Source of the DNA: JBCBTD01 sp039818825
GTDB taxonomy: Bacteria > Pseudomonadota > Alphaproteobacteria > Geminicoccales > Geminicoccaceae
DNA length: 64,000 nucleotides
NCBI GenBank assembly: GCA_039818825.1
Contig: JBCBTD010000011.1
Span: 1 to 64,000, forward strand
Direction: 5' to 3'
The notes under the pieces were generated by a model, which did no database searches, was not told where the DNA came from, and worked only from the letters and a program-made list of their open reading frames with translations. Within the stretch, counting starts at the first letter, position 1. Every line of letters begins with the position of its first letter. The position numbers were made by a program, and so were the translations under genes. Of this stretch, positions 35,096-43,853 are shown piece after piece.

Positions 35096-35772
35096 CCCAC
35101 GTCCCGCCGGGTACGAACTGGCTCGGACCGATCATGTGTCGAGGCGAGCAGCGGTGCCCGTGGCGGCGTCTTTCACTTCGAGCCCGCCGGCATTCGTCGC
35201 CGCGAGTTGGCGACCGGGTTGGCGAACCAGCCGCGACGGACCTGCTGCGTTCGCGCTGCGGCCGTTGGCGAAGCCAATCGTCGTGCACGTGTTGCCAGCC
35301 TTCATCCCCCGGCCGGTCGACACACGGGCGGCAACGTCGGGCATCGTGCCGATGCGTGATTTTGCGGAACCGGAGCGGGTGCTGGGGACGTGCCCTTACG
35401 GCTTCGTCCTCCGACGCTCGGCGTACCCGCCGGGGCCGTGGCAGGAGTGCGCTGCTCTCGTTTCGGCAGGCGACCCTAGCCGCTGAACCAACATCAAGAG
35501 CTCGATGGCGCCAGGGTCATCCTCGACGGCATGGCTCATGTCGGTCGGCTAGCGGCTGCGACCAAGACCTGTTCGCGGAACGAGCTGTGGCGCCAGGACA
35601 ACCGCGCTCGACCAAAGCCTGAACGCGTACCAGGTCCTGCAGGGCGATCGTCGCGGAGCAGAACCTCTCGATCCCTATCGCGACCGTCGCGGGCGACGGT
35701 GCATCGTCATGGTCGAGGCGGACGGGGTCAGGGACCTGGAGACCGCCCGTCCGAGCGACTTCGGCGCCGCCC
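35096..35772. other. 677-base spacer with no supported gene
   Basis: The longest gene-free stretch of the window, between convergent glycerate kinase and GGDEF/EAL genes. Several frames of 60-130 codons stay open on both strands, but their translations are Arg/Pro/Ser-rich, overlap each other and show no family signature. A decayed gene is possible; I cannot identify one. Confidence 0.4.
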
Positions 35773-38262
35773 TCAGGCGTCGACCGTCGCGCGCTGCCGC
35801 TTCTTGCGGGGCGCCGGTTCCGGCTGAGGTGTGTCAGGCAACAGCTCGCGCTCTAGCAGCCACGGCATCACGTCGTCGGGCGCGATCGCCGGCGACATGA
35901 AGAAGCCTTGGTACTCGTGGCAGCCCTGTTCGCCGAGGAACGCGAGCTGCTCCCGGGTTTCGACGCCTTCGGCGAGGATCTCCATGCCGACCGCCTTCGC
36001 CATGTCGACGATCGCCTTGAAGACGACGCGGTCGGTGCCGTTGCGGTGCGCGTCCTGGACGAACGAGCGATCGATCTTCAGCCGGTCGGCCGGCAGCTGC
36101 TTCAGGTAGCTGAGGCTCGAATATCCGGTGCCGAAATCATCGATCGCAACCTGGACGCCGATGGCACGTAGTGCGTTGAGCTTGCGCACCGTGTCCGCGA
36201 GATCGCTGACGGCGGCGCGCTCGGTGACCTCGATCTCCAGCTTGGCGGGATCGGCATCGCAGCTCTTCAACGCCTCGAGCGTGTAGTCGACGAAGTCGTC
36301 CTGCTGCAGCGTCAGCGCGGTGACGTTGACGGCGATGCGCAGGTCGCCGAGACCCTGGGCGGCCCAGCGCTTGAGCTGCTCGCAAGCGGTGCTGATGACC
36401 CAGCGGTCGATCTGGATGATGACGCCGCTGGTTTCGGCGATCGGGATGAAGGTTCCGGGCGACACCGCGCCGAGCTTCGGATGGTGCCAGCGGAGCAGAG
36501 CTTCGCAGCCGACGACGGTGCCGGACGCGATGTCGACTTGCGGTTGGTAGTAGACGCACAAGCCGTGGACGGCGACGGCGCGCCGGAGCTCGGTCTCGAT
36601 CTCCAGCCGCTGGTTGGCGGCCGTATCCATCATCGGCTCGAAGAACCGTGCGGCGTTGCGCCCCCGTTCCTTGGCCCAGTACATCGCCCGGTCGGCGTTC
36701 TGGATCAGCGTCTCGGGTTCGGTGCCGTGGTCCGGAAACAAGGCGATGCCGATGCTGGCGCCGACCAGCGCCTGGCGTTCGCCGAGATTGAAGGGCTCTC
36801 GAAGCGCTTCCAGCAAGCGCTCGGCGATCCGTGCCGCTTCCGACGTCGTTGCCAGTTGCCGGCAGACGATGGTGAACTCGTCGCCGCCCAGGCGGGCGAG
36901 CAACGGGTTGCCGTCGCCCCAGCCCAGCACGTCGTCGCCGCGCAGCGTCCCCTGGAGGCGCTCCGCGACGTTGCGCAGCAGCCGATCGCCGACGTCGTGG
37001 CCGTAGCTGTCGTTGATCATCTTGAAGTGGTCGAGGTCGACGAAGAACACCGCGAGCTTGCTGCGCTCGCGCTGGGCTTCGATCACCGCCCGCGACAGCT
37101 CCTGGCGGAACTGCACACGATTGGGCAGGTCGGTCACGCTGTCGAAGTAGGCGAGCTTGCGGACGCGGAGGTCCTGCGCCAGCCACACCGTCGCCTGCCC
37201 GTCCGGCAGCTTCGACGCCGACAAGAGCACCGGAATGCGGCCTTCGCGCTTGGTCACCACGCGCGTCTCCAACGGTGCGCCGCCGATGCTGTCCGTCAGG
37301 GTTTGGTCGTTGGGGGTGGTTTCGCGGCAAACGAGCTTGCGCAGCCGCTTTTGATAGAGGCCCGTCTCGGTGTGGCCGAACAGGCGGCTGGCGGCCCTGT
37401 TGGCCAGCGTGATCCGGCCGTTGGCGTCGACCACCAGTAGGGCTTCCGACATCGATTGGATGATGTGATTGACGTGATCGCGCGAGACCGTCGATCGCCT
37501 GAGCCGCAGCAGCATCCGATTGAACGACACCGCCAGATGCTGGATTTCGTCGTTGCTACGAATGACCTGGGTGCGGCCGAACTCCCCGTCCGACGCCAGT
37601 TGCGTCATGTCGAGCAACGCGTCGAGCGACCTGCGGGTGCGCTTCAAGAGCAATGCGGTCGCAAGCAAGCCGGCCGCCGCGAACACGGCGGCGATGATGA
37701 CGGTTTGCCGGCGGAGGCGCGCCAGCTGCTCGTACATCGACGCGAGCGACAGCTCCAGCCGGACCGCGCCGATGTCGCCGCCACCCAGGAACACGGGTGC
37801 TACTGCCGTGACCGACGTGTCATCGAGCCGGACCAGGGAGGAGCGTGCCTCTTTGGCAGCGTCGATCAGCGGATCCTCGATCGGTACGAACAAGGCACCG
37901 CCCGCGTTGCCATCGCTGAGCAGTAGGCCCTGACCGTCGACCACGATGGCCGACGTAACGCCGCGCACGTTGCCTAGATCGGCGAGCCCCATCGCCAGGT
38001 CCTCGAGCCGATAGTCGGCCAACTGGACGCCGGCGAGCCGCGCTTGCGCATTCGCCATCGTCAAGGCGCGATCTTCGATCTCGCCGCGGACCTGGGCGCC
38101 CACCAGCGCGTTGGTGCCGATGCCCAACGCCAGCGCCGTGCCGACGATCGTCAAGGTCTGGACGATCCCGAAGCGCCGCGCGAGGCCGTGAGTCGCGGCC
38201 CGCCAAACCCGGCGGACCCCGAACCTGAGCCTGGTCGTCGTAGTGCCGTTTCGCTTGATCAC
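35773..38262 (-). CDS. membrane GGDEF/EAL cyclic-di-GMP regulator with HAMP and PAS domains
   Basis: Inner-membrane signalling protein of 829 aa. Two membrane helices (about 36-55 and 187-207) flank a periplasmic sensor region. A HAMP segment follows (about 208-265), then a PAS-like domain with SEALLVVDANGRITLANRAA (about 275-380). The GGDEF domain (about 385-550) keeps GGDEF intact at 459-463, with DLDHFKMINDSYGHDVGD. The EAL domain (about 565-800) keeps CEALLRWHHP (EAL near 587) and DDFGTGYSSLSYLKQLP. Both active sites look complete, so it may make and break c-di-GMP. GTG start after GAGGAGG. It lies 29 bases downstream of a PhnD-like binding protein gene that probably supplies its signal. 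Confidence 0.92.
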   Translation of the reverse strand: MIKRNGTTTTRLRFGVRRVWRAATHGLARRFGIVQTLTIVGTALALGIGTNALVGAQVRGEIEDRALTMANAQARLAGVQLADYRLEDLAMGLADLGNVRGVTSAIVVDGQGLLLSDGNAGGALFVPIEDPLIDAAKEARSSLVRLDDTSVTAVAPVFLGGGDIGAVRLELSLASMYEQLARLRRQTVIIAAVFAAAGLLATALLLKRTRRSLDALLDMTQLASDGEFGRTQVIRSNDEIQHLAVSFNRMLLRLRRSTVSRDHVNHIIQSMSEALLVVDANGRITLANRAASRLFGHTETGLYQKRLRKLVCRETTPNDQTLTDSIGGAPLETRVVTKREGRIPVLLSASKLPDGQATVWLAQDLRVRKLAYFDSVTDLPNRVQFRQELSRAVIEAQRERSKLAVFFVDLDHFKMINDSYGHDVGDRLLRNVAERLQGTLRGDDVLGWGDGNPLLARLGGDEFTIVCRQLATTSEAARIAERLLEALREPFNLGERQALVGASIGIALFPDHGTEPETLIQNADRAMYWAKERGRNAARFFEPMMDTAANQRLEIETELRRAVAVHGLCVYYQPQVDIASGTVVGCEALLRWHHPKLGAVSPGTFIPIAETSGVIIQIDRWVISTACEQLKRWAAQGLGDLRIAVNVTALTLQQDDFVDYTLEALKSCDADPAKLEIEVTERAAVSDLADTVRKLNALRAIGVQVAIDDFGTGYSSLSYLKQLPADRLKIDRSFVQDAHRNGTDRVVFKAIVDMAKAVGMEILAEGVETREQLAFLGEQGCHEYQGFFMSPAIAPDDVMPWLLERELLPDTPQPEPAPRKKRQRATVDA

Positions 38263-38291
38263 GACGGTGCCTCCTCGGCGCGTGCGTGGCT

Positions 38292-39227
38292 TCAGGATCC
38301 GGCGTCGCGAGCTGCGTCGACCATCTCGAGCATCGACCAGATGCGCTCGAAGACGGCGCGCCCGCCGCCAGGGAACTCGTCGAACTTGCGGGTCTCGTCG
38401 AGCGCTTGGAGGACCGCCCGGCCCTCCGGCGTTTCGTGCATGCTGGTCAGAACCACGCGGAGCGCTGTGACGAGCGCGGGGTCGAGGTCGCGCCGACGGG
38501 TCAGGACCTGACGGGGCATCGGCGGCGTCTCGGCAATGACTCGGATGCGGTCGCCGATCCCGCGGAGTTCCGGCGCTTCGAGGTCGGCGTCCTTCATGAC
38601 GCCCGCCGCAACGCGACCGGTCATGACCCAGCCGAGGGTCGTCTTGTCGCCGTGTGAGAAGACGTAGCCAACGTGGTCCTCGGGCACCGGCTCGTCGGTC
38701 GCTCGGAGCTCGACCATCGGCACGCTCTGTGCCGCGAAATGTGCGCGTGGCATGAAGTAGCCGGGCGTCGACTCGCGCTTCTTGAACGCGATCCGTTGGC
38801 CGGCAAGATCGTCGAGGGTCGCGGCGTCGCTGTCCGAGCGGACGTAGATGATCGTGCTGTACGCCGACACGCCTTCCTTCCAGCTACGCAGAAAGGGGGC
38901 GGCGTTGGCATCGCGGGCGATGACGGCGGTCAGCACCGGGCTGTCCAGATAGAGGTCCAACTCGCCGCGATCGAAGGCGCCGGCAATGCCGTTGATCGAG
39001 GTGTGGACGACGAGGCGAACCTCGTCGACGCCATGCTCCTTCAAGTGCTCGCTCAGATAGTCGCAGAGCGGGACGAAAATGGCCTTCTCGGCCTGAACGT
39101 CCTCTTCGACGCTACCGATCGTGAGGACGTCTGCTGCGGCCTCGACGGGCAGTGCCACGATCGCGGCAAGCGCCATGACGGCGACGGCGCTCGCGAGATG
39201 GCGACGGCGGTCGATCGTGAGATGCAT
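38292..39227 (-). CDS. PhnD/SsuA-type periplasmic substrate-binding protein
   Basis: Exported 311-aa protein with signal peptide through about residue 31 (ending VEAAADV). The type 2 periplasmic-binding fold of the PhnD family is recognised from LTIGSVEEDVQAEKAIFVPL, YLSEHLKEHGV, RGELDLYLDSPVLTAV, DLAGQRIAFKKRESTPGYF and GYVFSHGDKTTLGWV. Classic members bind phosphate, phosphonate or related oxyanions for an ABC transporter, but no permease or ATPase is nearby. The next gene is a membrane GGDEF/EAL protein, so this is more likely a sensing partner. ATG after GGAGAGG decides the start. Confidence 0.85.
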   Translation of the reverse strand: MHLTIDRRRHLASAVAVMALAAIVALPVEAAADVLTIGSVEEDVQAEKAIFVPLCDYLSEHLKEHGVDEVRLVVHTSINGIAGAFDRGELDLYLDSPVLTAVIARDANAAPFLRSWKEGVSAYSTIIYVRSDSDAATLDDLAGQRIAFKKRESTPGYFMPRAHFAAQSVPMVELRATDEPVPEDHVGYVFSHGDKTTLGWVMTGRVAAGVMKDADLEAPELRGIGDRIRVIAETPPMPRQVLTRRRDLDPALVTALRVVLTSMHETPEGRAVLQALDETRKFDEFPGGGRAVFERIWSMLEMVDAARDAGS

Positions 39228-39425
39228 CCGGCCTCTCCGGCGAAATGGCGGTGGCGCGTGCGCACCGTCCTCGAGCATCGTCGCCGGAAATACTTGCGGA
39301 GGGCTTAACCGCTCCGGCAGCATCGTCCGGTCGCCCGGACGAGGCGTCGTGTCGCGCCGCACGCGCGAGCGCTCGTCCCCACCTGACCGGTTCAGGGGCG
39401 GATCAGCCCGGTTCGGAGGTCGCTC

Positions 39426-40028
39426 ATGCAACGCCGCACGACACTTCGTTTGGTGCTTTGGGGATTGGTGGTGGTCGCCGCCGGTGCGGCCGGCATCGGC
39501 TGGTTCGTCACCGATCGCCAGGGCGAGCGCACGGTCGCCTCGACGGCTGCCGGACTGGTCGGCGGACCGTTCCGGCTGGTCGATCCGGCCGGCGAGGTCG
39601 TGTCGGACGAGAGCCTGCGCGGCCGACCCTTCGCGGTGTTTTTCGGCTTCACCCATTGTCCCGACGTGTGCCCGACGTCGCTTTGGGAAATGTCGACCTG
39701 GATCGACGCGCTCGGCGATGACGCCGAACGGCTGGGGTTCCTGTTCGTCACCGTCGACCCCGAGCGCGACACGCCCGAGGTCATGGGCGCTTATGTCGGC
39801 TCCTTCAGCGACCGGATCGTCGGCCTGACCGGCGACCGTGCATCTGTCGACGAGGTCATCAAAGGCTACCGCGTCTATGCTCGCAAGATTCCGCTCGAGG
39901 GCGACGACTACACGATGGATCACAGCGCCATGGTGTATCTGATGGACGAGAACGGGGCGTACAGCAGCCACATCTCGTTCGGGACGCCGCCTGAGCGTGC
40001 CGTCGAGATGCTCCGGACGCTGCTCTGA
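39426..40028 (+). CDS. SCO1/SenC family copper-binding thioredoxin-fold protein
   Basis: Membrane-anchored protein of 200 aa with an N-terminal helix (about residues 10-28) and a periplasmic thioredoxin fold. FGFTHCPDVCPTSLW gives the copper-binding Cys 78 and Cys 82, and DYTMDHSAMVYLMD gives the His 166 ligand. VTVDPERDTPEVM is a further family block. SCO proteins deliver copper to the CuA site of cytochrome c oxidase or keep its cysteines reduced. No oxidase genes lie in the window. It is divergent from the PhnD-like gene. Confidence 0.92.
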   Translation: MQRRTTLRLVLWGLVVVAAGAAGIGWFVTDRQGERTVASTAAGLVGGPFRLVDPAGEVVSDESLRGRPFAVFFGFTHCPDVCPTSLWEMSTWIDALGDDAERLGFLFVTVDPERDTPEVMGAYVGSFSDRIVGLTGDRASVDEVIKGYRVYARKIPLEGDDYTMDHSAMVYLMDENGAYSSHISFGTPPERAVEMLRTLL

Positions 40029-40128
40029 GCCGACCTACGTCGAGGTGACCGCGGCGGTACCGAAGTTCCACTTGTGTGATAGCTGAATTTGCGGTTTCGT
40101 AATCTTCCTGTTCGAGGGAGATGGCGGC

Positions 40129-42363
40129 GTGGCAGCTTCGGCGAGTGGTGCAAGCGCCGACGACACGGCCAATGGTGCCGCGGTGACGGACGAGATCCGC
40201 GCCCGGGACATCGACAAGCGGATCGCCGCGATCGATCGCTCGGCCGGTGAGGCGTGGCGTTCGCTCGTACTGCTGCTAGGCGTTTGTCTCGTCTTCCTGG
40301 CGACGGTCATCGAGACCTCGCACCAGGACATCTTCTTGAACACGTCGAAGCCGTTGCCTCAGGTCGGCACGCGCTTGCCGCTCTTCGGCATCTACACCGT
40401 CGTGCCGATCGCCATCACGCTGCTACACGCGGTCGCGGTTTTTCAGGTCACCAGCGTCATTCGCCAGGTTCGCGCGCTGTGGCGTGCTGACGCCCGCGAC
40501 GGTCAAATCGATCACCCTGCCGCGAGCCTACCGCCATCCCTCCTGGTGCAATGGGTCGTCTCCTGCACGCACGGCCGGGGGCTCGTCGGGGTGATGATGC
40601 CGGTAATGCTCGGTGCGTTGCTGTTCGTGATCGTGCTGTTGATTCCGCTGGGAACCTTGCTGGCGGCGCAGATCAGGTTCCTGCCGTACCATCTCGACTG
40701 GGTCACCCAGGTTCAACGTACGCTCTTGATGGTCGACGTCGTGTTCGTGTTCCTGAGCGTGGTCTCGCTCGGCTTTCGCGGGATCGGGCCGACGCGCGGC
40801 GAGGCCGGTGTTCGCGTCGCCTTGCAGCCGGGTCTCTGGTGGTCCAGCGCGGCCACCGTCTTCTTGCTGGTCGCGTTCGTCTGGAGTGGGGCGGTCGCGA
40901 CGACGCCCCACAGCGCCGCCGAAGAGCTCAGCCTGCGGCTCGCCGGACCGGTCTTCGGCGCCATCCCGGTGCCGGACGAGGACGAGCGACCGCTACCGGC
41001 TTGGCAGACCTGTGACGCTTGGCGCGGATCGTGGATCCCGCCGCTGCCAACGTACTTCAAGGCCAAGGAAGTGATCCTGGGCTATGGCGGCGATGGGCGA
41101 CCCGTCGACCGCCAGATGCTCTGCATCGTCCATCTGCTCACCGAGAATCCGGCGACGAGTCCGCTCTTCCTCCGGCGGAATCTGGTATTGCGCGAGGCCC
41201 GGTTCGCCGATGCGGTGCCACCGCAGGCGACCATCGAGCGCTTCGGCGAGCAGGAAGCCTGGCGCCAGGCCGCTGCATCGATCGCCGTACAGGGTCGCGA
41301 TCTTCGCTACGCGGACCTCACCGGCGCCTATCTCCGCGGCGTCAATCTGCGCGGCACCAACCTGACCGGCGCCCGCCTCGAGTTCGCCCAGCTCGACTAT
41401 GCCGACTTGGGTGACATTCGGGCCGACTTGGTCGGCGGCTGCCCGGAAGGCAGCGAGCAGGCCGACGAGTGGCGCTTCGAAGGGGACGACTTTTGCCGGG
41501 TGCGGTTGGATCACGCGCGCCTCAGCGCGGCCAGCTTGGAGAACGTGAACTTCTGGAAGGCGCGTTTGGTTGGCGCCTCGCTCGAAGGCGCCTCGCTCTA
41601 CGGCGCCAACCTGCGCTTCACCGATCTCACGGGCGCCAATCTGGAGAAGGCCAAGCTGGTCGGCGGCAACTTTTCCGGCGCGTTTTTGAATGGCGCCAAT
41701 CTGCGGAACGCCGACCTCCGCGCCGCGTCGCTGTTCGACGTCGCGATGGACGGTGCGACGCTGGCTGGCGCGCGCCTGGATGCCGCGGACGTGCGCAACG
41801 CGCGAATCGTCCTGGCGGACCTACAAGAGGGCGCGCCGTCGTTCTTCGGTTCCGACATGCTCGGTGCCAAGATCGGGGTTGTGCACGCCGCCGGGCTGCC
41901 GGCACCGGACGACACCTCGACGAGCCTCGACGAGAAGCTCGCGCAGATCGCACTCACCATCGAACTCTTCCAGCTACAGCCGCTGGTGGACGCCGAAGGG
42001 GGCCAGGATTCCGGTCGTCGTTGGGCGGTGTTCCATGGCCCACCGCTCGGTCGCCAGATCGCCGAGCACCGGGCCCAGATTGCGTGTGAGCCCGACACCC
42101 TGCCGGTCGCCTCGGCCGTGGCGCGGCTGATGCTGGCCGACATCGAGTTCGTCGGTCTCACCAGAGCCAACGCCGAGTACCACTACACCCTGGCGCAGCG
42201 CCTCCTCGCCAACGCGGACCGGTGCACGGGCGCGCAGAGCTTGAGTCCGGCGGAGACGGCCACGCTGCACCGTATCCGCCTGATCGCGGAGTCGTTGGGC
42301 GGTGCCACGGCGGTGTCGATCGAGCAGCTCAAACAGGCGCGCGGGTCCACCGTCAGCCAGTGA
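40129..42363 (+). CDS. membrane protein with pentapeptide-repeat domain
   Basis: 744-aa protein. The N-terminal part has about five hydrophobic helices (around 43-62, 88-110, 157-185, 200-222, 240-262). A loop region follows, then a pentapeptide-repeat solenoid at about 389-567 with repeats such as ADLTGAYLRGVNLRGTNLTG and ANLEKAKLVGGNFSG. The C-terminal part is helical. Pentapeptide solenoids form right-handed quadrilateral beta-helices that bind other molecules; the role of such membrane versions is unknown. The GTG at 40129 follows a GAGGGAGA site. It lies about 100 bases after the SCO gene on the same strand. Confidence 0.8.
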   Translation: MAASASGASADDTANGAAVTDEIRARDIDKRIAAIDRSAGEAWRSLVLLLGVCLVFLATVIETSHQDIFLNTSKPLPQVGTRLPLFGIYTVVPIAITLLHAVAVFQVTSVIRQVRALWRADARDGQIDHPAASLPPSLLVQWVVSCTHGRGLVGVMMPVMLGALLFVIVLLIPLGTLLAAQIRFLPYHLDWVTQVQRTLLMVDVVFVFLSVVSLGFRGIGPTRGEAGVRVALQPGLWWSSAATVFLLVAFVWSGAVATTPHSAAEELSLRLAGPVFGAIPVPDEDERPLPAWQTCDAWRGSWIPPLPTYFKAKEVILGYGGDGRPVDRQMLCIVHLLTENPATSPLFLRRNLVLREARFADAVPPQATIERFGEQEAWRQAAASIAVQGRDLRYADLTGAYLRGVNLRGTNLTGARLEFAQLDYADLGDIRADLVGGCPEGSEQADEWRFEGDDFCRVRLDHARLSAASLENVNFWKARLVGASLEGASLYGANLRFTDLTGANLEKAKLVGGNFSGAFLNGANLRNADLRAASLFDVAMDGATLAGARLDAADVRNARIVLADLQEGAPSFFGSDMLGAKIGVVHAAGLPAPDDTSTSLDEKLAQIALTIELFQLQPLVDAEGGQDSGRRWAVFHGPPLGRQIAEHRAQIACEPDTLPVASAVARLMLADIEFVGLTRANAEYHYTLAQRLLANADRCTGAQSLSPAETATLHRIRLIAESLGGATAVSIEQLKQARGSTVSQ

Positions 42364-42514
42364 GCCCGAACGGCCGCACGACGTAGCCGCCGCATGGCAC
42401 CTGCCGCAAGGGCGAAGCCGTCATGTCAAACTGACCCGCGGCCGGTCCGCGTCAGGGCTTGCGCTCGGCTCCGGTGTGGACTTAGGTCCGGCAACAGGCA
42501 TTGGGGGGCTGCAG

Positions 42515-43027
42515 ATGCGGGTCGGTGACCTTCGTGAATTCGACGGTAGCGGTGCGTTGATCACCGTCTCCGGGGACATCACCGTTCGAGAAGCCGCCAT
42601 CACCATGAGCAAGGCCGCCATCGGTGCGGTCTTGATCATCGAGGACGGTCGGGTTCGCGGTATCTTCACCGAACGCGACATCATGACGAAGGTGGTCGGC
42701 CCGGAACTCGATCCGGCGACCACCAGGGTCGTCGACGTGATGACCGAGAACGTCCAGACCGCCAAGGTGACCGACGCGGCGATCGACTGCCTCGAACTGA
42801 TGTCGACCGGCCGGTTCCGCCACGTGCCGGTGGTCGACGAGGAGGACCACCCGATCGGCATGTTGAGCCAGCGCGACTTCGTCGCCACGACCTTGCCCAA
42901 GGCGCTGGCACTGACCCGGCAAACGGCGCGCGCCACCGTGTCGAAGCGTTACCAGCCTTTCATGATTGTCGCGACGGTGCTCGCCTACACGATCGTCGTG
43001 GTGCTCGTGGTGCGCCTCTTCACCTGA
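42515..43027 (+). CDS. CBS-domain pair protein with a C-terminal membrane helix
   Basis: 170-aa protein. Two CBS units run from ITVREAAITMSKAAIGAVLI through GRVRGIFTERDIM, and from VVDVMTENVQTAKVTDAAID to HPIGMLSQRDFV. They should form an adenosine-nucleotide binding pair. A single hydrophobic helix near residues 148-167 anchors it, which is unusual for a short stand-alone CBS protein. ATG 42515 (MRVGDLREFD) is chosen after GGGGGG; the earlier frame overlaps nothing recognisable. It is convergent with the next gene, only seven bases away. Confidence 0.75.
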   Translation: MRVGDLREFDGSGALITVSGDITVREAAITMSKAAIGAVLIIEDGRVRGIFTERDIMTKVVGPELDPATTRVVDVMTENVQTAKVTDAAIDCLELMSTGRFRHVPVVDEEDHPIGMLSQRDFVATTLPKALALTRQTARATVSKRYQPFMIVATVLAYTIVVVLVVRLFT

Positions 43028-43034
43028 ACGGTCG

Positions 43035-43853
43035 TCAAGAGCAGGGCCCTCCATAGTGAAGCCAGCCGGCGGCATGGCCGTCGCCGTCGACCACACGTTC
43101 GACCCGGCCGCAGCCGAGGACCGGTAGCGCGTCGCGTGCCGGGAGGAACCGAGGCTCGTTTTCGCCAGGCATGACGTCGTCGCCGCCGATGGTGTCGAAA
43201 CGCTCCGGCGCGCCGCTGACGAGGTCGACCATACAGTCGGCGCGCTGCCCATCAGCCGCGAGCAACCGTGCGCCCATCCGGCCGTGGTTCATCGGCCAAG
43301 CGAGCGTCACCGCTTCGACCCCCAGCGGGCTCGTGCGCACGCAACGATCGATCCCCGAGGCGAGCTCCGGCCAGTAGCGGCTCCAATCCCCGACTGGCTT
43401 GGCCTGAGCGTCAGCAAGCGGGGCCGCTTCGACGTCCAGGCTCACCGTCGTTCGGCAACAGCCGGTGCCGATGGTGCCGTCGACGAGAACGGCCACTGCC
43501 AGCCGATCGAACGGCGGGCCGTCGGCCATGCTGTCGAGGCAGTGCTCGTTGCGGGTGGTGAGGACGAACCGACCGGCACCCTCGCTTTCGTCACCCGCGA
43601 AGACCGCCCAGCCCGGCGGCAACCAGGTCAAGTCGTCGAGGCGGCCCTGGAACACTGCTTCCTCTCGCCCGGCCGCGCCGAGCCACGACACGAGGGCGGT
43701 GGTCCGGTTCACGGCGGCAGACCAGAACGGCTCGTTGCCGGTGCACTGGAGTTGGCGGAGCACCGGATCTTCAGAGGCGTGGACGTCGCTGGCCGCCGCC
43801 AGGGCAAGCAGGCCCGCAACTGCGGCCAGCCGACGTCGGGAGCGACCATTCAT
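43035..43853 (-). CDS. exported COG3650-like protein
   Basis: 272-aa secreted protein. MNGRSRRRLAAVAGLLALAA is a signal peptide cut near SDVHASED. The mature start LQCTGNEPFWSAAVNRTTAL carries the C-x-G-N-E-P-F-W motif of COG3650-type envelope proteins. Several cysteines (TGCCRTTVS, ADCMVDLV, LGCGRVERV) suggest disulfides. The function of the family is not established. Its start overlaps the stop of the DUF2254 gene by four bases (ATGA), so it is translated from the same mRNA. Confidence 0.7.
   Translation of the reverse strand: MNGRSRRRLAAVAGLLALAAASDVHASEDPVLRQLQCTGNEPFWSAAVNRTTALVSWLGAAGREEAVFQGRLDDLTWLPPGWAVFAGDESEGAGRFVLTTRNEHCLDSMADGPPFDRLAVAVLVDGTIGTGCCRTTVSLDVEAAPLADAQAKPVGDWSRYWPELASGIDRCVRTSPLGVEAVTLAWPMNHGRMGARLLAADGQRADCMVDLVSGAPERFDTIGGDDVMPGENEPRFLPARDALPVLGCGRVERVVDGDGHAAGWLHYGGPCS

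Noticed and set aside
35136..35486. 116-codon plus-strand frame in the large spacer
   Set aside because: Low-complexity, overlaps other open frames, no start signal or family similarity that I recognise; kept as spacer.
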